Made by a program: the position numbers and the translations under genes. Below are positions 46,101-54,439 of a DNA stretch of 64,000 bases, in pieces. This DNA comes from Heterocephalus glaber (Eukaryota; Chordata; Mammalia; Rodentia; Bathyergidae): assembly GCF_000247695.1 (NCBI RefSeq), contig NW_004624734.1, positions 35,897,955 to 35,961,954 of the forward strand. The letters are read 5' to 3'. The notes under the pieces were generated by a model that saw only the letters and a list, made by a program, of their open reading frames with translations, made no database searches and was not told the origin of the DNA. Numbering within the stretch: the first letter of the stretch is position 1; each line of letters begins with the position of its first letter.

Positions 46101-49100
46101 GTGTATGTTAGTATACATAAAAGCTTATGTAGGTTTCACAAAATAAAAAATAGTTTATTTTTTTAAAAAATAACTAGTACAGCCAGGCATGGTGATGTAC
46201 GCCTGTAAGCCTAGCACTCAGGAGGCTGAGGCAGGAGGATCACCGTTGAGTTTAAGGCCAGCCTGGGCTACATAGTTCAAGACCAGCCTGAATTGCATAG
46301 GGAGACCCTGTCTCAAAAGAAAAAAAAAAAAACTAGGGCAAAGTAGAACATGAACTGGTGAGTCAGCCAGTTCTTTTTCCATTCCTCCAGATGTGGCATT
46401 TTTGTTCTTGGGGGAGTGAGGCACCTGAAAGGTCAGTCCAGTAGGACCCGTTTTTTGACAGTAAAGGGAAAATGATCAGTGTAGCTAAGGTCATTTTTTC
46501 TCAGTCAGCATTGGTTCCTCGGAGGAGAGTGGTGTTCCTTGTGTTAGCTATGAGTACTTTTCTGCTTCACCTCTCCCCACCCTCCCCTACAACCTGCCTT
46601 TCTACTGAAACCCAGACCTCTATAACAACTCCACAAATGTGTAGCCCTCTTGCCTTGTAAATGAAAACTTCTGAGAACCACTGCCTTAAGTGTAGAACTT
46701 AATAACCTTGGACTTGATCCTAAGCATTAGTGTTAATGACTTCAGTCATGATTTGGGGTTTTAAAAGTTTCTAATTAGGCAAGGTATAGTGGTGTAATCC
46801 CAGCACTCGGGAGGCTGAGGCAGGAGGATTGCTGCAAGTTTGAAGCCAGCCTGGGCTACATAGCGAGGGCTTGTCTCAAAAAAAAATTTCTAATTAGAAT
46901 TGAACTCTGTCAAGTTGGGGCCTTTTGTAAAATTCTTGCTCTGACTCTGGGCAGTTTGAAGCTGTGTGCTGAGAAAATGGGGCTTCCAGAGGGTGGGCCA
47001 ACCCAGTCTAAACAGCCATTACCGGGTGAAGGGGCAGGGACCTGCAGGCCCCACTGCTGCACCCTGAGTCTCCACTAAAGATTTGTTTTTGCTCTCCTGG
47101 CTGCCAAGAGGCCACAAAGCTGGCAGTACTGTGGGGGCCGATGTTTCCTTTCTCACCCCCAGGTTGGGTCAGTCCTCTGATTATCGAGCATCTTCAGGCT
47201 TTTCCTCTCCACCTGTTTTCTTTGCTAGGAGCCTGTTTGGTTCTCACTGGTCTTTACAAGGAAAAAGAAGGAAAAACAATCTTCCTTTAGTGCTGTTATT
47301 ATTACAAGCTCCTGTTTTTACTTCTTTTCAGCCAGATTCTAAAGCCAGTCTGTGACATTGCTTTACTGTGGGCTCATCCTACACCTGGGGAGCAAGTTTA
47401 CCATGGGCTCCTCTCTCATTCCTCCAAGGAAAGCTCTACACTAATGTTTTCATTGACACCATTCAAGGCAAATAAATCTTTGACTTTCTCGAGTCCTTTT
47501 CCTCCTCACACTTTCCCCTCCATGACAACACTGTCCCTGCAATTCTGTTGATTTGGTGTTTGATTTTGACAAATGTCATAGTTTAATAAAATTCCATCAT
47601 GGTTCACCACTGTGGATGATTATGATCCCTTCTGTTGATCTTTTTATATTGGTTCTATAGCCACCTTATGTTCCCAAAATATGGGTATCCTGGAGGTCTG
47701 GGTTCAAATTCTACTCTACTTTCACTAGTCACAAAACACTGAGTTAGTTATAGCTCTGAGCCTCAGTTTTCTCATTTTTAAAATAGAGAAAATAATACCG
47801 GGAAGGTTGTACGAGGATGTGTGGCCTTTAGTAAGTACTCAATGAAGTCTTAGTTACTGCCACTATTGTATCTTGTTTTTTCCCCCCTGTGGTACTGGGG
47901 ATTAAACCCAAGACTTCACACATAGCACACAACCACTGAGCTATATCCTCAGCCCTTCTTTATGGTTTTGAAAATTTTTGAGATAGGGTCTCACTAAATT
48001 GTTGAGTCGGAACTTGAACTTGTGATCTTCCTGCCTAGGCCTCCTGAATAGCTGGGATTACAGGTATGCATAGCAACACCCGACTTCTTCATTTCGGTTG
48101 CTATATCCAAGCATAGATTTGGAACAAGATTTGGCAAGGATGCCCAGCAGCCTTTTGTGTGCCTCCCAGACTTGAAAGAGCAGCTTGCCTCTCACTGCAT
48201 TGGAAGAATCCCAGCTTACAGTCCTAGCTTCTGTCCTTAGTCCCTTCAGCCACTGTCCATTCTGTCCCAGGGCTGTGTCCACACTGTCCCACAGAGCCAC
48301 TCTGCTCAGACAGAATCAGAATCAGTGCCTTCTAACTGTAAAAATGAGCAGGACAAAATCATTTTGGTCCCTACTGAGTACCCTGTCTGATCAGCACACA
48401 AATGTGAATATTGTCAGTTGACTTTTTTTTTTTTTTTGGTATGGGGGATTAAACTCAGGACCTTGCTCTTGTGAGGCAGGTGGTGGAACCACTGAGCTAA
48501 ATCCCCAGCCCTGACTCTTCTGATTGAGAAAAACAAAACAAAAGCCCGGGGCCGCCTCATAGTCCATGCTGTAAATCCCAGGGTTTCTTGCTGGCTTCGT
48601 GTTTACTGCACACATATAAACTCATAAAGGCAAGGAGGGGCCTGCCCACACCTTGTCACTGTGACTGGTCACCTGAACCTGTGTGGTTTGGAAAGATGAG
48701 AGGAAGAGATTTTAGATTAATGTAGCATTTTCTAGCTTCAACCTTCTGCTTTTCTTTCCTGGACCAGATGCAGATTTTGGAGCATTCTGTATTTCATGCT
48801 TTTAAATTTTTTCTCATTGGATTTTAATTCTTGTTTCATGTCTTGGGAAGAACAAAGTTAACTCTGAACCATTCTTTTGAATTTGCTGAGGGGATGGGGC
48901 ACCTCAAGCAACCTAGGGCAGTACTTCATTAGGGCCTGGAGGAAGAACTGTGCTTAGCATTTTGGGGGACTCCTGTCTGGCCTTAAACCAGTCCAGCCTT
49001 CATTGAGAACCTGTGGTTCCCAAGGCATTCTGTTTTGAGCATCTGAATTTTGTTTTTGCAGTACAGGAGTTTAAATTTAGGGTCTCATATATGCTAGGCA

Positions 49101-52100
49101 AAGGCTCTACCAGTAAGCTACAGCTTCTGTCTCTTTCTCTCTTTCTCTTTTTTATGAGACTGTCTCACCAGGTTACCCAGGCTGGCCTCAAATTTCCAAT
49201 CCTCCTGCCTCAGTCTCAAGAGTAGCTGGGATTACAAGTGTGTGCCGCTGTGCTTGGCTTATCTGAGACTCGATCTCACTGTGTCATTTGGGCTGGTCTT
49301 GAACTTGGGTTTGAGAAATCTTCCAAAGTGTGCACATCTGCACCCAGCCAGAGCACCTGTGGATTTCATGAACATCCAAAAACTACCCTGAAGTATTCGT
49401 GGGATCTTTTCCCCTCTTCTGTCTTGTTTTGCTGTGCTCACTGCTCACTTTTCACTGCATGACTTTATGTATGAGAGTCACCCTGCAGTCTGTTATCCAT
49501 TAGTGGGTATCACTGAGCATCTGCAAGCATTCTGGTTTCAGAGATTGTGCTTTTCTTCCCTTGTCCCAGGTGCACCCAGGTAGTTAAATAAGACCTTATG
49601 TTGCCTTCAGGAAACTATTAGTCAAGAAAAAAACTCTGAAATAAGCAAGTTTAAAGAGAAATCAGGGTGTAACTATGCATAGTAATTGTATCAGTGATGG
49701 AGAGAGGGTAAAGTGTAGAGGGCTAGGTGGAGCCTCAGAATTTCATCAGATAAGGAGCAGACACTGAGAGGAATGTGTCTGCCCACCTGGAGCCCAGCAG
49801 TGACTATGTGGCACACTCCTTAGTCCCCAGGCTGCCACCTGACCCCACACTGTCGGTCAATTTTAATTCCATCTCCAGTATCCAGAGACGCAGAGTATTT
49901 TCATTTGTCCCTCTTAATTCTGGCCCCTTTGCTCTCATTTTATCTCCTAATAACTAGGCCCTAGAAAAGCCCTCCTGCAGAAACGGGAAGTAACATCTGA
50001 AGTGCCCTTTGCCTTCCTCTCAGTCCTGCCTACTCACCTGCGGACGTGCAGCTGTCTCTGCCTCACCCCATGGTTTGACTGTGCTGCTTCCCTGCTTAGC
50101 ATGACCTTTCTGCACAGCCTCCATCCCGGCCTGAGGCAGGGTGTGTGGTTTCACATGAGAGTGTGTGTGTGTGTGTGTGTGAGAGGCAGCACCAAGGCCA
50201 GTGCCTGGCACACTGTAGAGTTGCCCAGCCAGAAGCCAGCTTTCTCGTGGCCTTCATCATCTGTGCTGGTCAGGTTATACTTGTTCATGCTGCCTGTGAT
50301 TTGTCAGTGTATGAATAATATTTAAACTTCTGGGCAAAGAATCCGTGACTAATACATTTCCCCACCACATCAGCCCAGTACCTTGCACATGATTCCCACC
50401 TGATAAATGATTGAATATGAATGATTTCTTTTTAAGGAGATTACCTTAAAAGGTACCATGAGAGGAAAGCTTGGACATTCTAGTACTTTCAAGGATTGGT
50501 GAATCAATTCAGGCCTTGCACGCCTCTCTTGTTCCCAGCTTGCCCTAAGATGTATGAATTGAAATTTTTAGGATTTAAAAAAAAAGATTAGTTTTACTAG
50601 CCTGAGTGTGGATGTTTTTTTGCCTCCCTGCTCCCCACCACCACCACCACCATGTTGTGTTCTGGTTAAAACCACCAAGTTGTAATAGAAAACCGTCGAG
50701 AACTACCCTCCTCTGAATAAGAAGTTTGCCCGCTGCTCAGGAGCCCCCGTGGCATACTTACCATACTTTAGCCTGCAGCTTTTCTTGGCCTTGCACTATT
50801 CTCTCAATTTGGCTGGCTGGCTGGCTACCTGGCAGTAAGTAACCCTGGTGTGCGTACAGTCTGGAGGGAATCTCCCAGACAAGTTTGACTTCCAGTTGTA
50901 CGATACCTTGACATCCATTTTATTGCCTTATTAACTCGTTCCTCTGACAGGGCAGTGCCCAGGCTGCTGGTGGCCATTGTGGAGGAGGTGTGGTTCTTTT
51001 GTGAGGTGGCTCAATCTCATGCCCTTCCTGTGTTGACATCAAGCACTAGCAGATTTCAGCAAAGCCTCTTTAGCCAGGAAGGCGGAACAGTGATGTAGCA
51101 GCACGGTTCCGTTGGGAAGATTTGACAGGTGTAGTATGCAGACATTGATGCACAACTCCATGCCCTCTCTCATCCCAACCCAGCTCAGTCAAGATCTCAT
51201 ACTTGTCATTCTGGGCCAGCAGCCTGTAGCCAGGCCATAGCAGAGAGTGACTGGCTCGAGCTTTCATTTAAGTAGTATTTTGATGTTTTCAGACACAGCC
51301 AAGCTGAAGACTTTCAGACAACCTAAAGAACCAGGGGGGATGGGAGGAGGACGAGTTCGGGAATCAAACAGTCCCAAGTCTGAGCCCAGGCTCTGCCACT
51401 GTAGCTGGTGGTTTTGAATGAGCCAGTGCACTTCTCTGAGCCATGGCTCCTGGTGGCACTTCTGAGGCTGTGTGTGTGAGGCAAGCTCTGCGAAGCACGT
51501 GGCCCTTTGTCTGGCACAAAGAAGGCTGTGACTGGCCGTGACTTTCCTGGGCCTGTTCCCACCTTGCCCTCCTGTTGCCAGCCCCCTGTGCTGTTGCTTC
51601 AGAAAGGCATGGTTCCCTCACTGCCGGAACTCGGTCTTTATTTTGTCCCCTGTGCTTTTTCTCATATTGCAACAGGCATCCCGGGCTCAAATCCTAGACA
51701 AAGCCACAGAATATATCCAGTACATGCGAAGGAAAAACCACACACACCAGCAAGACATCGATGACCTCAAGCGGCAGAATGCTCTTCTGGAGCAGCAAGG
51801 TGAGCATCTGAGCTTGTGGGGCAGCTGGCCCTGCCGTTCTCCTGCCGGGCCCAGGCTTCACACCTGGCCCTGCAGTCAGCCGCTCCTGGAGCAAGCTCGA
51901 ACAGCAGCCTCACCACATCCCAGGCCTGCACAGTTGGTGTTAGAGCTGAGCCAAGAAAGGACCCGAGCCGCCCGTGAGGAGACAGTGAGGCCAGGGCCTT
52001 GGACAGATGGAGGCTTCTATCTTTTCTGGCCTGCTCTCTCCTTTTCTTGGGGCTCAGGTGCTCTGCCTGCAGTAGGCGTCACACCTGGCATCAGGTATCT

Positions 52101-53210
52101 AAAAAGAGCCTTGAGGTCCTGGGAGTGGAATTTGCTGTGTAAGAACCAGACTCCGGGAGTTCAGGGACAGTGAGCCCTCCCCGTTGGCAGTGGTAGTCCA
52201 ATCAGGGCAGCCTGTGGGCCAGGCCCCTGCTGTTCTCCAGTGCTCACACCCGCCTTTTCCTACAACCACAGGGGAAAGCGAGAGCTGATCAAGTTCTTTG
52301 TTCCTGGGGAATTCACTTCTCTTCCTCCCTCATGGAAGATGCAAGTAAAAGGAAATGCAAGTAACCTCCTGGGTTAGAACACCTCAAATAAAATAAATAA
52401 AATGAATGGGTTGACCTTCCAGGCTTGAGCAGAGCTGAACCAAGGGCTGGGCAGTGGGTGGCGTCAGAGGGTTGGTGAATAGGCCGAGTAGCCTGCATGT
52501 AAGAGCTCTCTGTCAGAAGGCCCAAGAGTTTTGTGTGTATTGGTGACTTGCTTCCAAGTGTCCAGCTTGCCATTCCAAGTGGATCTTGTACCTGAAAGCT
52601 AAGCCAAACATTTTCCTTGGCCGCTCCAATCTTGTGTCATCTTCTCCTGCTATTGTGTGGCCTTCACACCCTGTGGAGCCTAGCATTGCCTGGCCACTTC
52701 TCTGTCACTGCACTGCTGAATTCCACAGGGAGCTCGTGCTCGGGACTCTACACATGCTGGGCTTCCGTGGCAAGATGGTGACATCACAGCCTTCTCTTCA
52801 GGGTTAGGTGGTGTAACAGAGTGACAGGTGATGTCTGCTGGCCCCCAGGTCCAGCTGGGAGAGGAGGGAGGGAAATGAAGTGTGCAGCCACCAGAAGGGA
52901 GTTACTCCTGAGCCGCCTGAGCCGTGGGGGCCGTCACGCAAGCCCTTGGGAAGCACAGGCTGGACCCTGAGCCGCGATGGGTTCCCAGTCGGTAGTAACG
53001 TGCTCCCTTGGTTGCCTTTCAGTCCGTGCACTGGAGAAAGCGAGGTCGAGTGCCCAACTACAGACCAACTACCCCTCCTCAGACAGCAGCCTCTACACCA
53101 ACGCCAAGGGCAGCACCATCTCTGCCTTCGATGGGGGCTCAGACTCCAGCTCGGAGTCGGAGCCGGAAGAGCCCCAGAGCAGGAAGAAACTCCGGATGGA
53201 GGCCAGCTAA
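28143..53210 (+). CDS. MAX: MAX, MYC-associated factor X (five coding exons, 160 aa)
   Basis: Nuclear bHLH-leucine-zipper factor that homodimerises or pairs with MYC, MXD, MNT and MGA to bind CACGTG. Join 28143-28178, 28869-28895, 37459-37566, 51676-51799 and 53023-53210. The 160-residue product matches the human protein as I know it, in length and throughout, though I could not align it. The N-terminus ([14 protein letters not shown]) is an acidic CK2-type region. Basic region about 22-38, with the E-box-contacting His28, Glu32 and Arg36. The helix-loop-helix spans about 38-75 and the zipper about 76-103 (heptads through [18 protein letters not shown]). The C-terminus is Ser/Glu-rich and ends in a [12 protein letters not shown] nuclear-localisation signal. 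The ATG has a purine at -3. The gene spans about 26.4 kb, close to human MAX. Skipping exon 2 (27 nt, in frame) gives the 151-aa form. No disabling change is seen. Confidence 0.98.
28869..28895 (+). CDS. MAX: MAX coding exon 2 (27-nt alternative cassette)
   Basis: EEQPRFQSA, between TTATTTCAG and GTACGT, both ends phase 0. In human MAX this nine-residue insert separates the 160- and 151-residue isoforms. Confidence 0.96.
29877..29953 (-). mobile_element. ID-like SINE (old)
   Basis: CTGTACTGTGGATTGAACTC ... AAGGACTGTACCATCAAG, intron 2 of MAX. Confidence 0.65.
30163..30245 (-). mobile_element. ID-type SINE
   Basis: GGTACTGGGGATTGAACTCG ... GAGCTAAATCCCCAGTCC, between GAGAGCTGATACTTCT and GAGAGCTGATATTTCT. 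Confidence 0.92.
30450..30500. repeat. (TTTA)n microsatellite
   Basis: TTTATTTATTTA repeats running into TTTTTTATT units. Confidence 0.9.
30590..30700 (-). mobile_element. B1 SINE, diverged
   Basis: TTTTTGAGACAGGGTCTCAT ... CTGAGTGCTGGGATTATAAG. Confidence 0.75.
30800..30905 (+). mobile_element. B1 SINE, shortened
   Basis: GATCCGCGTGTGGTGACACA ... TACATAGCAAGACTGTGGC. Part of the body is deleted. Confidence 0.75.
31318..31552 (-). mobile_element. (TA)n/(CA)n tract and B1-ID dimer
   Basis: ATATATATAC tract at 31329-31360, then ID antisense (AATACTGGAATTAAACCTAT) and B1 antisense to ACACCTGACAT. Confidence 0.7.
31553..32944. other. MAX intron 2, repeat-poor stretch
   Basis: About 1.4 kb without recognisable SINEs. 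Nothing coding was identified. Confidence 0.5.
32945..33240 (-). mobile_element. B1-ID dimer with an ID inserted in it
   Basis: ID-like antisense (GTCGGGATTGAACCCGAGGG, 32945-33018), then an inserted ID antisense (GGGGATTGAACTCAGGACCT ... TAGCTAAATCCCTGGCCG, about 33020-33108), then the B1 antisense body to 33240. The outer element reads on once the ID is removed. Confidence 0.7.
33809..33960 (-). mobile_element. B1 SINE with perfect 19-bp duplication
   Basis: Antisense B1 lies exactly between TAGCTCCTTAGTATTTCTG at 33790-33808 and the same 19-mer at 33961-33979. Confidence 0.95.
34001..34088 (+). mobile_element. Short hAT MITE derivative (88 bp)
   Basis: CAGTGATGTGGAACCTTTCA at one end and GCCATAGATTCACCACCACTG (inverted match) at the other; same ends as 26125-26355 with the middle deleted. 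No clear 8-bp duplication. Confidence 0.6.
34089..37458. other. MAX intron 2, SINE-free flank of exon 3
   Basis: Unique-looking AT-balanced DNA with a (TTTA)n tract at 36651-36676. No gene or transposon recognised. Confidence 0.55.
37459..37566 (+). CDS. MAX: MAX coding exon 3 (basic region and helix 1)
   Basis: 108 nt, phase 0 at both ends, between CTTTCTTCTAG and GTGAGT. Codes residues 22-57 from [20 protein letters not shown] to SLQGEK, with the DNA-contact residues. Confidence 0.98.
38411..38486 (+). mobile_element. ID-like SINE (degraded)
   Basis: GGGCTGGAGGGAGCGCAGTA ... CGGGTTTGCTCTCCAGAAGC. Confidence 0.55.
39268..39353 (+). mobile_element. ID-type SINE
   Basis: GGGCCAGGGATTTAGCACAG ... 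CAATCCCCGGTACC. AGAAAGCTGAAGGC on each side (39254-39267 and 39354-39367). Confidence 0.93.
39420..40110 (+). mobile_element. Ancient mammalian repeat, split by a B1-ID dimer
   Basis: CTCGGCACTGTCCTAGATAC, AGATAAGAGCTATGAAGGAA and GGTGGCATTTGAGCAAAG are in the order seen in an old mammal-wide repeat. Family not named. The SINE at 39548-39716 interrupts it. Confidence 0.45.
39548..39716 (+). mobile_element. B1-ID dimeric SINE
   Basis: Shortened B1 (TAGCCAGGCGTGACAGCACA) joined by AAAAAATAAAAAAAG to an ID body (GGGGATGTAGCACAGTGTAA). Confidence 0.75.
40590..40707 (-). mobile_element. B1 SINE
   Basis: TTTGAGGCAGGGTTTCCCTT ... CACCATGCTTGGCTAG. Confidence 0.88.
40708..42274. other. MAX intron 3, no feature recognised
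   Basis: Unique-looking sequence. A local tandem duplication (AGAAAATAGAATATAAGCCAC) occurs twice at 41787-41840. Confidence 0.5.
42275..42449 (-). mobile_element. B1-ID dimeric SINE
   Basis: ID antisense (AATACTGGGGGCAGAACCCA, GAGCTACATCCCCCGCCC) then B1 antisense to CACCTGTTCTAG. Confidence 0.75.
42464..42626 (-). mobile_element. B1 SINE with duplication
   Basis: (GTTTT)n tail, internal B1 duplication and complete head. TAGAATATGATCATT and TAGAATGTGATCATT flank it. Confidence 0.9.
42627..44051. other. MAX intron 3, no feature recognised
   Basis: About 1.4 kb of unique-looking, partly pyrimidine-rich DNA. Confidence 0.5.
44052..44166 (+). mobile_element. B1 SINE
   Basis: AAGCTGGGTGTGGTGGCACA ... 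ACCCTGTCTCAAAAAACAAA. Confidence 0.85.
44225..44345 (+). mobile_element. B1 SINE, 5' truncated
   Basis: GGCCTGTAATCCCAGTACTT ... ACCCTGTCTCAACCCCCC. The head is missing. Confidence 0.8.
44365..44442 (+). mobile_element. ID-type SINE
   Basis: CTGGGGATTTAGCTCAGTGG ... GTTTGATCCCCAGTTC. Confidence 0.88.
44640..45240 (-). mobile_element. Old antisense LINE-1 3' fragment
   Basis: TTATGAACATCGTGCTGCAT and TTTCCATAGACAGGAATCCC, with GCTAAAATGCTTTTCAGGAG following, match the antisense 3' ORF2/UTR zone of old L1s. Split by a B1 at 44772-44925. Confidence 0.55.
44772..44925 (-). mobile_element. B1 SINE inside L1 fragment
   Basis: TTGAGACAGGGTCTCATCAT ... CACCACCATGCCTGGCTCC with internal duplication. 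Confidence 0.85.
45278..45351 (+). mobile_element. ID-type SINE running into an assembly gap
   Basis: GGCCGGGGATTTAGCTCAGT ... GATCCCCAGTACAAG. The unresolved bases start exactly where its A-tail should be. Confidence 0.9.
45352..45476. other. Assembly gap (125 N)
   Basis: Bases are unresolved. An A-run follows directly (45477-45486), so the gap appears to be an A-rich SINE tail or related low-complexity DNA. Its true length is unknown. Confidence 0.99.
45514..45599 (+). mobile_element. ID-type SINE
   Basis: GGGCTGGGGATTTAGCTCAG ... TTTGATCCCTGGTAC plus A-tail, 38 bases after the gap. Confidence 0.9.
45775..45895 (+). mobile_element. B1 SINE, diverged
   Basis: GTAATCTCAGCACTCTGGGA ... GGCCTTGTCCCAAAATAAAA. 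Confidence 0.7.
46182..46333 (+). mobile_element. B1 SINE with internal duplication
   Basis: CAGCCAGGCATGGTGATGTA, GGCCAGCCTGGGCTACATAG, AAGACCAGCCTGAATTGCAT, A-tail. Confidence 0.88.
46779..46887 (+). mobile_element. B1 SINE
   Basis: GCAAGGTATAGTGGTGTAAT ... GGGCTTGTCTCAAAAAAAAA. TTTCTAATTAG on both sides. Confidence 0.9.
46888..47694. other. MAX intron 3, no feature recognised
   Basis: Unique-looking; short open frames only. Confidence 0.5.
47695..47870 (+). mobile_element. MIR SINE
   Basis: GTCTGGGTTCAAATTCTACT, GAGCCTCAGTTTTCTCATTT, AAAATAGAGAAAATAATACC, TAGTAAGTACTCAATGAAG: the MIR body and 3' part in order. Confidence 0.85.
47885..48085 (-). mobile_element. B1-ID dimeric SINE
   Basis: GTACTGGGGATTAAACCCAA, AACCACTGAGCTATATCCTC, then B1 antisense (GAGATAGGGTCTCACTAAAT ... 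GCTGGGATTACAGG). Confidence 0.75.
48425..48512 (-). mobile_element. ID-type SINE
   Basis: TTTTTTGGTATGGGGGATTA ... CACTGAGCTAAATCCCCAGC. Confidence 0.88.
48513..49049. other. MAX intron 3, no feature recognised
   Basis: Nothing coding or repetitive recognised. Confidence 0.5.
49050..49310 (-). mobile_element. B1-ID dimer plus partial B1
   Basis: ID antisense (GCAGTACAGGAGTTTAAATT), then B1 antisense to GTGCTTGGCT (49258), then a short second antisense B1 piece (GAGACTCGATCTCACTGTGT). Confidence 0.65.
49311..51354. other. MAX intron 3, SINE-free approach to exon 4
   Basis: About 2 kb without a SINE. A (TG)n tract at 50160-50182 and a (CCA)n stretch at 50636-50651 are the only simple repeats. 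Confidence 0.6.
51355..51545 (+). mobile_element. MIR SINE, diverged
   Basis: GGGAATCAAACAGTCCCAAG, CCCAGGCTCTGCCACTGTAG, CCAGTGCACTTCTCTGAGCC, then GTCTGGCACAAAG, in MIR order. Confidence 0.65.
51676..51799 (+). CDS. MAX: MAX coding exon 4 (helix 2 and zipper)
   Basis: 124 nt between ATTGCAACAG and GTGAGC, ending in phase 1 (the lone G of Val99). Codes residues 58-98, [20 protein letters not shown] to [11 protein letters not shown]. The frame stays open 124 codons past the donor, to 52173. Confidence 0.98.
51800..53022 (+). other. MAX: MAX intron 4 (1.2 kb)
   Basis: GT-AG, SINE-free and GC-rich, with length not a multiple of three. The first 371 bases lack a stop in the exon 4 frame. Confidence 0.9.
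53023..53210 (+). CDS. MAX: MAX coding exon 5 (end of zipper, C-terminus)
   Basis: Follows TTGCCTTTCAG. Codes [20 protein letters not shown] through the SSSESEPEE acidic run to [11 protein letters not shown] and TAA. Confidence 0.98.
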
Positions 53211-54323
53211 GCTGCGTGGGGCAGGCCAGCAATAAGAACTGTCTCTTCGTCGTCTCCTCTCAGTTCGTTAGAACCCTTGGAACCTTATAAGAGACTCTTT
53301 ATTTTTTCTTTCTTTTTTTAATTTTTATTTTTATGTAGGCGCTCTTGGACAACAGCTCTTGTTCTTCCCCGTTTTCACTATATTTTTAAATGTATTCCCT
53401 TCAGGGATTCCCTGCCCTCACCAGGAATTTTTAAACCAAAACACCCCAACTTGGCAGCTTTTTCTGTGGAGGACAGAAGGCCGGCCGGACCTCCAAGCGC
53501 ACGGCGCCCTGCCTGCCCACCAGCTCCTCCAGCCCGCCGGGCACGTGCCTGGAGGACCCTGCCCTGGGGCCTCTCCGGGTCCACCTCTCCTTGACAGACT
53601 GTGAATCTGTGAACTGCTTTACTTCAAGAAGGCGACTGGTTTGGAGTAATCAGAATTCCCCCTCTCCTTTGGAAGGATTTATCTCTAAAAAGCTATCTAT
53701 CGCCCCTGTTGAGAGATGGGTCCTCGAAGAAGTGTGAGGTACAAAGGAAAGTAGGGACGGCTTTGCAGAGGACCACGTGACCCTCAGTGTGGACGAGCGG
53801 AGGCCACCGAGGAGTGGTGGGGCGGCGGCGAGGGGTGGGAGTAGGGAGCACTGCGTGGGGTAGCGGCTTTGTACGGAGGCCAGTGATGATGTTTTGATAT
53901 TTATTTCCTGCTACTGAAATTTGAATCTGAGTGAGTATCCCTGTTTCTGATAATGTCAGAATAGCAAAGCGACAGATTCATAAAGTGATGATCAAATCGT
54001 GCTTTTCTTTCCGTGTGTATTTCTAAGAAATAGAGCCAACTGATTTTGTAATGTAAATACCAAGAGCAGTTTACCTGGTACTAAGCCCACACCCCAGTGT
54101 GGCCCCTCCCCAGCCCTCACCCCACTTTCCTTCTCCTATCCTGGACCCTGTCTCCATCGTGTGATCCCGCCCTGGTTCTAGCTGCGGTCAGCAGATCCCA
54201 GCGAAGGGGTATCGTGTGTTTAAGGCCTCATTTCTTTGTCTTTTTCCTACTCCGTTCCTGGCATTTGCTGATTTCTAGTGTATACTCTGTAGTCTCCGTC
54301 TGTGTTTGATTCCATTCCATGGA

Positions 54324-54329
54324 AATAAA
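54324..54329 (+). terminator. MAX: MAX poly(A) signal, proximal AATAAA
   Basis: Canonical hexamer. The following AGTATG...CATACT inverted repeat (54331-54347) could form a 6-bp hairpin just after the signal. Confidence 0.8.
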
Positions 54330-54399
54330 AAGTATGTTGTACATACTGCTGAATAATTGTCTTGCAAGTTAAGGCTTCCCCCTTTACTATAAGACTATA

Positions 54400-54405
54400 A
54401 ATAAA
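54400..54405 (+). terminator. MAX: MAX poly(A) signal, distal AATAAA
   Basis: Second hexamer 76 bp on, followed by a GT-rich GGTGGTGGTGTCTT element at 54425-54438, the expected downstream element. Confidence 0.7.
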
Positions 54406-54439
54406 AACTTATTTTATCCTTTTTGGTGGTGGTGTCTTC

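Larger units (their letters stand above)
37567..51675 (+). other. MAX: MAX intron 3 (14.1 kb)
   Basis: The largest intron, GT-AG. It carries the assembly gap at 45352-45476, an old antisense L1 fragment, MIRs and most intragenic SINEs (39-49 kb). Both ends are SINE-poor. Confidence 0.9.
53211..54430 (+). other. MAX: MAX 3' UTR
   Basis: About 1.15-1.2 kb after the stop, SINE-free. Starts T-rich (53297-53335) and includes a GC-rich middle (53480-53580). It ends at one of two poly(A) signals; the cleavage site cannot be fixed from sequence. Confidence 0.8.
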
